The notes below the pieces were generated by a model, which was not told the origin of the DNA, searched no databases, and was given only the letters and a program-made list of their open reading frames with translations. From assembly GCA_045649825.1 (NCBI GenBank), contig JAZRQO010000028.1, positions 26,152-90,151 on the forward strand: DNA of 64,000 bases, in the 5' to 3' direction. Origin of the DNA: RGIG9115 sp045649825. Its GTDB lineage: Bacteria > Bacillota > Clostridia > UBA1381. A program made the translations under genes and the position numbers. Shown here piece after piece: positions 60,184 to 64,000 of this stretch (within the stretch, counting starts at the first letter, position 1; the number at the start of each line of letters is the position of its first letter).

Positions 60184-61812
60184 TTAAATTTCCTCAGCGT
60201 TGTCTATTCCTATGGATTTTAAAATATATGTAGGATAAACAATTTTTTCTTCACTTGTGAACACTCTCATACTCCATGTTGTTTTGTTGTGTTTCATAAA
60301 ATTACGAATATCATCCATATCTTTGGAACCAATATCGCCTGCTTTATAGATGATTTTCTTAAAATCGTCAAAAGTTGCACTGTTAGCATTTAATACAGAT
60401 GGCTCTAATGTGTTTAAAGCGTCATTTTCTTCTACGCATAAAGTAACAATATCAGAATAGTCTTTATATTTTTCAAACACTTTTTTATGATCGCTATCAT
60501 TATCAGTAACAACAGTAATGGATTTATTAATCAATTTAGCTAATTCGCAATATCTTTCAAAAGCCAATCCATCAACAGAAATAACATCGATACCATTTGC
60601 TATGGGCAATTTACCATAATAATCCTTATAAGCTCTTTGAACTATCAATTCATCCGCAGGTCCTTCAACTAATATTGCCTCATTAGCAAGCAGTACTCTC
60701 AACGTATTGTATCCAGGTAATTTCACAAAATAGTCATATGTATCGGCTTTTAGCTCAGTAAAAGATATTGTATTTTTATTAGAAACAAGATGTAAGTTCT
60801 GCAATCCCATTTTATTAGCCACATAACTGCTATGAGTTGATATAAATAGTTGCTTGTCAGAATTTTCCGACAATTTGGAAATTAAAATTGACATGTTTGT
60901 ATATGATAAATTGTTCTCTGGTTCTTCAACAATCAAAATATCTACAATGGTATTTTGATTTAAGAAAACCTCTGATTTAAACATATTTTGTGTTCCGTAC
61001 CCTGAATTTTCTAAGGGAATATTATCTAACGAAATAGACATATTACTTTTCCATTCATCAATTTCATTTTCTCTTAAGTTTAAACTAATTGTTTTTCCAT
61101 CAAAGTTGTGATTTTCTTTCAGTTTATCATTTAAGTTTTTTACGGCATCGCTTTGTGTAAATTCTTGACGATTTGTTCTATATGCATGTCGCAGATTTGT
61201 GACATCATCTTCATCTAAATACTCACTTATACTACCTGATACAAAACGAGTAAGAGCTAAACCAAAGTCTTTTCTCGTTGCATCAATAGATGCAACTTTC
61301 TTAGCGGTTGAATGTATGTAGTAGTCAGGAGTTGCAAAATTTCTAAAATTTATTTTGTAAAACTCGATCGGTATATCATTAATCTTTTTTTCTGATAAAA
61401 GCTGCTTATATGCATCACAATATTGACTATCAAAGCTGATTTCTAATTTAACACCTTCAACATCATCGTGCAAGGAATTGTTGGTACCTTTGAATTTTTT
61501 TATAGCAATTTCTTCTTCGATAGGAGGAAAAAGATATGCCTCTATTTCTATCGTAGGTGGGGTTGGTTTTTCTCCATTAGAAACAGAGGTTTTATATTCA
61601 TTTCTTGCATCTATGTTAAACCAATCTAAATTAAAACGGTTAATCAAATTTCCTCCATTGATTTTACCTGTAAGGACCATTCCTATCGCTTCTAAAATAG
61701 TAGTTTTACCCGAGTCATTTTCTCCTACAAATATATTAACGCCTTCATTCATCTCAATTGTTACATCTCTAAACAATTTATAATTAATAATTCTTAATTT
61801 TTTAATTTTCAA
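60184..61812 (-). CDS. OLD-family ATPase-TOPRIM nuclease, GajA-like
   Basis: A 542-residue protein. The split ABC ATPase has Walker A GENDSGKTT (30-38), a signature-like ENSGYGTQ (268-275), Walker B ILIVEEPENN (292-301) and the H-loop FISTHSS (323-329). The TOPRIM nuclease has Glu383 in LVEGPADE, ISVDGLA (411-417) and VTDNDSDHK (435-443). All catalytic residues are intact. GajA cleaves phage DNA when nucleotides are depleted. The start is TTG at 61812 with AAGGAG upstream. Paired with a UvrD-like gene, it fits Gabija; a non-Gabija OLD pair is possible. Confidence 0.85.
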   Translation of the reverse strand: MKIKKLRIINYKLFRDVTIEMNEGVNIFVGENDSGKTTILEAIGMVLTGKINGGNLINRFNLDWFNIDARNEYKTSVSNGEKPTPPTIEIEAYLFPPIEEEIAIKKFKGTNNSLHDDVEGVKLEISFDSQYCDAYKQLLSEKKINDIPIEFYKINFRNFATPDYYIHSTAKKVASIDATRKDFGLALTRFVSGSISEYLDEDDVTNLRHAYRTNRQEFTQSDAVKNLNDKLKENHNFDGKTISLNLRENEIDEWKSNMSISLDNIPLENSGYGTQNMFKSEVFLNQNTIVDILIVEEPENNLSYTNMSILISKLSENSDKQLFISTHSSYVANKMGLQNLHLVSNKNTISFTELKADTYDYFVKLPGYNTLRVLLANEAILVEGPADELIVQRAYKDYYGKLPIANGIDVISVDGLAFERYCELAKLINKSITVVTDNDSDHKKVFEKYKDYSDIVTLCVEENDALNTLEPSVLNANSATFDDFKKIIYKAGDIGSKDMDDIRNFMKHNKTTWSMRVFTSEEKIVYPTYILKSIGIDNAEEI

Positions 61813-61844
61813 AATAACATCTCCTTAGGCTATCCCTGAATTGT

Positions 61845-62711
61845 TTATACGAACAAATTTCTTAAAATTCCATTCAAATCCTCTGCACCTGAATTAACTT
61901 CAGGAACAAAGAATCGCTTTTGTCCATCATTGCAAATTTTTGTTATGCCATCAATAAAAATCTTTTTAATTTCTTCATTGCCATCAAAATATGTATCAAA
62001 GTTTCCGCAATGGGCAACCCATCTTCCGGTTTCGCTTTTCTTTTTGCCCCATATATGTATTCCTTTTATCAATTCACGATATTGACAAATCATATCAATA
62101 GCACTTTGGTATTTTTCTTGTTTAAACTTAATGGTATCAATGCTCTCGGCAGTCAATAACTGCGGAAAATCCAATACAATTCTCAAGCTCAAATTGTGCT
62201 CTTTAATTTGTTCGCACAAAGCAACAATTTCTTTTGCTTTTCCAATCAGAAATTTGCCACCATGATATACCGCTCCTGCTCGGTTTTCGATTACAATGTT
62301 TGTATCAGGAAACTGCACTTTGATTTTACTCTCAAAAACCTTATACCTTTCAATAAACCCATCTAACGTACAATAATCGTTGAACGGTGGATGAATTTCT
62401 ATGGTAGTCGGAGGTTTGTAACTTGCCGTTAATTGTATTATAAAATCAGCAAATTGCGAAGCCCATTCTTCAGATTTCCAAAGCTGAGGAACACCATCTT
62501 TATGAGCTTCGACTAATGCCGGAAATTTTGAAATTAGCTTAGTATCAAACTTACGCTTCCCATAGCTGTATTCTGTATGTAATGAGTACTTATCAGATAC
62601 TTCAATATTATCCTTGTCAAAATGTGCTGCAACTTCTTTTATATCGGAAAGATACCCATCAGGATATTTCACATTATTGTATTCGACAAAAACAAAACTA
62701 TCTTTTCTCAT
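61845..62711 (-). CDS. Xylose-isomerase/endonuclease IV-like TIM-barrel protein
   Basis: A 288-residue protein with a TIM-barrel pattern of the AP endonuclease 2 type. TTIEIHPPFND, NIVIENRAGAVYHGG (Glu), RIVLDFPQLLTAE (Asp), KGIHIWGKKK (His), HCGNFDTYF and FVPEVNSGAE (Glu) are the likely metal ligands in barrel order. The His that normally follows the D-x-x pattern is replaced by Gln. It is first in the defence operon, 32 bases before the GajA-like gene. It could be a nuclease, an isomerase or a nucleotide-modifying enzyme. I know of no defence system in which it is an established part. Confidence 0.7.
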   Translation of the reverse strand: MRKDSFVFVEYNNVKYPDGYLSDIKEVAAHFDKDNIEVSDKYSLHTEYSYGKRKFDTKLISKFPALVEAHKDGVPQLWKSEEWASQFADFIIQLTASYKPPTTIEIHPPFNDYCTLDGFIERYKVFESKIKVQFPDTNIVIENRAGAVYHGGKFLIGKAKEIVALCEQIKEHNLSLRIVLDFPQLLTAESIDTIKFKQEKYQSAIDMICQYRELIKGIHIWGKKKSETGRWVAHCGNFDTYFDGNEEIKKIFIDGITKICNDGQKRFFVPEVNSGAEDLNGILRNLFV

Positions 62712-62749
62712 TATGACATCAACTCACTTTTTAACCAATTATTACTTAT

Positions 62750-62778
62750 ATTATACCATATTTTACCTAATATTACAA
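62750..62778 (-). promoter_or_regulatory. Promoter of the four-gene defence operon
   Basis: Minus strand TTGTAA (62773-62778), 17-base spacer, TATAAT (62750-62755) preceded by TGG, so also extended -10. It lies 39 bases before the TIM-barrel start. Confidence 0.75.
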
Positions 62779-62846
62779 TCGGTATATCAAACGAAAATAT
62801 ATCGCCCATATTTTGCAGAGTGCAATACAGTTTGTTATACAAATAT

Positions 62847-62871
62847 AGACCGCTTCCGTCAAAAGCGGTCT
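62847..62871. terminator. Terminator after the HTH gene
   Basis: AGACCGCTT / AAGCGGTCT 9-bp stem with a seven-base loop just beyond the stop of the two-HTH gene. Weak T run. Confidence 0.7.
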
Positions 62872-62877
62872 AAAGTT

Positions 62878-63369
62878 TTAAATTATACCAAGTTGTTTGA
62901 AGTCTTGGATGTGAGTTTTAGATTTTCGTATTATTTTTGCATAATAAGGACTTATAAGAAAATCAATCAAATCATCCTTAGCAATTCTAAATTTCTTTCG
63001 GGACACACAACCAATGATTTTATCGTTCTTTATCCATTTTCGAATAATCTCTTTACTATATCCCGTAACAACCTGAATATCAATAGATGTAATTACATCA
63101 GGGTAGTCTTTCATCTTGATTGTATAATAACTTCGTACAAGTTCAATTTGAGTTTTACTTAGCTTGCCACGATTACTTTTTTCATCAAGATACTTTGTGA
63201 TTTCGTCCATTGGTATGCTATAATATTGCACCGAACCATCCCGGCATTTTTCAAAATGAACTTTTTCACTTTTTAATAATTTGTATGCTGTAGAGGGTGA
63301 TATGCCACATAGCTCACAAAAATCCTTCTTCATAACACCATTTTGTGTCGAATTTAGTTCGTTTTTCAT
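62878..63369 (-). CDS. Two-helix-turn-helix DNA-binding protein, excisionase-like
   Basis: A 163-residue protein with two predicted winged or MerR-type helix-turn-helix units. One is at about 14-62 (KKDFCELCGISPSTAYKLLKSEKVHFEKCRDGSVQYYSIPMDEITKYL). The other is at about 95-140 (ITSIDIQVVTGYSKEIIRKWIKNDKIIGCVSRKKFRIAKDDLIDFL). The second resembles excisionase-type proteins with the GYSKEIIRKWI recognition helix. It sits beside attR, opposite the integrase, a normal place for a recombination directionality factor. It could alternatively regulate the defence operon. Confidence 0.75.
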   Translation of the reverse strand: MKNELNSTQNGVMKKDFCELCGISPSTAYKLLKSEKVHFEKCRDGSVQYYSIPMDEITKYLDEKSNRGKLSKTQIELVRSYYTIKMKDYPDVITSIDIQVVTGYSKEIIRKWIKNDKIIGCVSRKKFRIAKDDLIDFLISPYYAKIIRKSKTHIQDFKQLGII

Positions 63370-63415
63370 ATAAAATCACCTTTATTTAATTAGTTCAATA
63401 GTAGGTGGTGATCTT

Positions 63416-63436
63416 TTCCCAAAGAGTTCCCAAAAA
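63416..63436 (-). repeat. Right-end copies of the TTTGGGAA motif
   Basis: TTCCCAAAG (63416-63424) and GTTCCCAAAAA (63426-63436) on the plus strand are inverted relatives of the two CTTTGGGAACA copies near the left end, spaced 11 bases apart here. Confidence 0.55.
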
Positions 63437-63537
63437 CGTGCGAAATTTAATAAATTTTATGAATGCATCGCAAAGCGTTGTAGAAAGCGGACTTTAGCTA
63501 TTTTACACCTGAAAAAGCCTTATTTTTCAAGGTTTTT

Positions 63538-63587
63538 AACTTCTTTTAAGTTCCCACAAGTTCCACTAACTTCCAATAAGTTCTACT
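63538..63587 (-). repeat. Right-end array of five 10-bp repeats
   Basis: Five units in exact 10-base steps on the plus strand: AACTTCTTTT, AAGTTCCCAC, AAGTTCCACT, AACTTCCAAT, AAGTTCTACT. The reverse complement is the same GGAACTTAGT consensus as the left array. The array ends 11 bases before the attR core. Confidence 0.85.
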
Positions 63588-63598
63588 GAGCCGAAATA

Positions 63599-63607
63599 AC
63601 TCGAAAT
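63599..63607. other. attR core ACTCGAAAT
   Basis: Second copy of the nine-base core, followed by the host tRNA 3' half. Preceding bases (GCCGAAATA) do not rebuild the anticodon stem, so the host tRNA is not restored at this end either. Confidence 0.88.
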
Positions 63608-63660
63608 GCAGTAGGTCGGCTCAAACCGGCGCCAGAGTTCAAATCTCTGCATCTCCGCCA
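63599..63660 (+). pseudogene. 3' half of the host tRNA-Ser(CGA)
   Basis: From the core: anticodon stem strand TGCAG, variable arm GTCGG...CCGGC, T arm CAGAG-TTCAAAT-CTCTG, acceptor CATCTCC, discriminator G and encoded CCA. It lacks any 5' half or promoter. Followed by the original tRNA terminator. Confidence 0.9.
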
Positions 63661-63696
63661 AAAAGCGTGATGATTTTAATATCATCACGCTTTTTT
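63661..63696 (+). terminator. Original host terminator of tRNA-Ser
   Basis: AAAAGCGTGATGAT / ATCATCACGCTTTT stem followed by a T run, directly after the tRNA 3' half. Confidence 0.92.
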
Positions 63697-63723
63697 ATAT
63701 TTCCCTGCATTTACTGAATGAGG

Positions 63724-64000
63724 TCATCTAATTTGAATTAAATTACCATCTTCATCAACTTCAAAAACCTTAACATCACGAAGAAGATGTCCTTTAACTC
63801 GGCAATAATACTGAGCCAATGTTTCTCTCTTTCCAGGATATGTAGACTTTGTGATACAAATAATTTTCGTTGTATTTGTAGGCAAGTAACTCATATAAAA
63901 TACAGCTTCATCTAATCCCATAAGTTTTGCACTCGGTACATTCCCTGTTGTCGTCCAAGTATAACACTTACATTCAACAACAATACTGTTATCAGCAGAA
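63724..64000 (-). CDS. Putative PD-(D/E)XK nuclease-like protein, 5' end outside window
   Basis: The minus frame is open from the stop at 63724 past the right edge, about 92 codons seen. The visible part reads SADNSIVVECKCYTWT, then MGLDEAVFYMSYL, KIICITKSTYPGKRETLAQYYCRVKGHLL and DVKVFEVDEDGNLIQIR. The D-x(3-4)-VVECK stretch has the E-x-K form of a restriction-endonuclease-like fold. It lies just outside the element, 28 bases after the host tRNA terminator. Internal ATG at 63921 is probably not the start. Family and full domain content are unknown. Confidence 0.65.
   Translation of the reverse strand, partial: SADNSIVVECKCYTWTTTGNVPSAKLMGLDEAVFYMSYLPTNTTKIICITKSTYPGKRETLAQYYCRVKGHLLRDVKVFEVDEDGNLIQIR

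Larger units (their letters stand above)
53347..63607. mobile_element. Integrated element of about 10.25 kb in tRNA-Ser(CGA), with anti-phage cargo
   Basis: The ends are ACTCGAAAT direct repeats inside a split tRNA-Ser gene. Contents in order: 10-bp repeat array, replacement tRNA-Ser(CGA), UPF0489 gene, integrase, four-gene defence operon (SIR2, GajB-like, GajA-like, TIM barrel), two-HTH excisionase-like gene, inverted 10-bp repeat array. The interior is clearly more AT-rich than flanking core genes. No structural phage, conjugation or replication genes are present, so it is a compact integrative element, satellite or defence island. Confidence 0.88.

Noticed and set aside
58981..61812. OLD/UvrD pair as RecBCD or AddAB-type housekeeping repair
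   Set aside because: The pair is small, lacks the RecB/AddA nuclease architecture, lies in a mobile element and is coupled to a SIR2 gene.
63599..63660. Right tRNA portion considered as an intact tRNA
   Set aside because: No acceptor 5' strand, D arm or matching anticodon stem precedes it; it pairs only with the fragment at 53316.

Overview
The window looks like a chromosome segment of an uncultured, low-GC Firmicute of the class Clostridia. The evidence is the sporulation-linked genes (a YlmC/YmxH protein, a SPOCS+LysM protein, a LonB-like ATPase), strong AGGAGG-type ribosome binding sites, TTGACA-17-TATAAT promoters, ECF-type vitamin uptake, and core genes typical of gut Clostridia. The genus cannot be fixed from the sequence alone.

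Layout. 1-18.4 kb: one long minus-strand surface-polysaccharide operon with its own promoter at 18.4 kb. It holds five GT2/GT4-type glycosyltransferases plus a further GT-B-like one, a Wzy polymerase, a Wzx flippase, two tandem Wzz-like chain-length proteins, a DUF1919 protein, three pyruvyltransferase-like proteins with an FrhB-like iron-sulfur protein, a metallophosphoesterase, and at the left edge a truncated HAMP sensor. 18.5-20.1 kb: a secreted SLH-type protein behind a class-I cyclic-di-GMP riboswitch with an overlapping terminator. 20.1-34.2 kb: housekeeping and regulation (GT14 transferase, HemW-like protein, a LexA-like S24 repressor divergent from a small zinc-finger-like protein, YmxH, asd-dapA, Dabb protein, nucleoid-associated protein, RodA, HAD phosphatase, two-component system, YchF, GT-C-like membrane protein). 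34.2-36 kb: a small accessory patch with a stalk-domain protein, an XRE regulator and a REP-associated transposase (RAYT) whose own reading frame contains two REP hairpins. 36-53.2 kb: core genes (pantothenate ECF transporter and coaX, malQ, WYL regulator, MBL lipoprotein, patatin, ftsZ, ftsQ, murA, efp, LonB-like ATPase, rhamnose isomerase, SPOCS protein).

53.35-63.6 kb is an integrated mobile element of about 10.25 kb. It splits a tRNA-Ser(CGA) gene in the anticodon loop; the 9-bp core ACTCGAAAT is duplicated at both ends. Neither junction restores the host tRNA, but the element carries a different, complete tRNA-Ser(CGA) just inside its left end, downstream of the host tRNA promoter. Both ends carry inverted arrays of exactly 10-bp repeats (consensus GGAACTTAGT). 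The cargo is a tyrosine integrase, a two-HTH excisionase-like protein, a UPF0489 arginase-fold protein, and a tight four-gene operon: endonuclease-IV-like TIM barrel, GajA-like OLD ATPase/TOPRIM nuclease, GajB-like UvrD helicase, and a 985-residue SIR2 protein. I infer this operon is a composite anti-phage system: Gabija-like with an NAD-depleting SIR2 effector and an unknown TIM-barrel partner. Just outside the right end lies a partial gene with a PD-(D/E)XK-like motif, which suggests the site is a defence hot spot.
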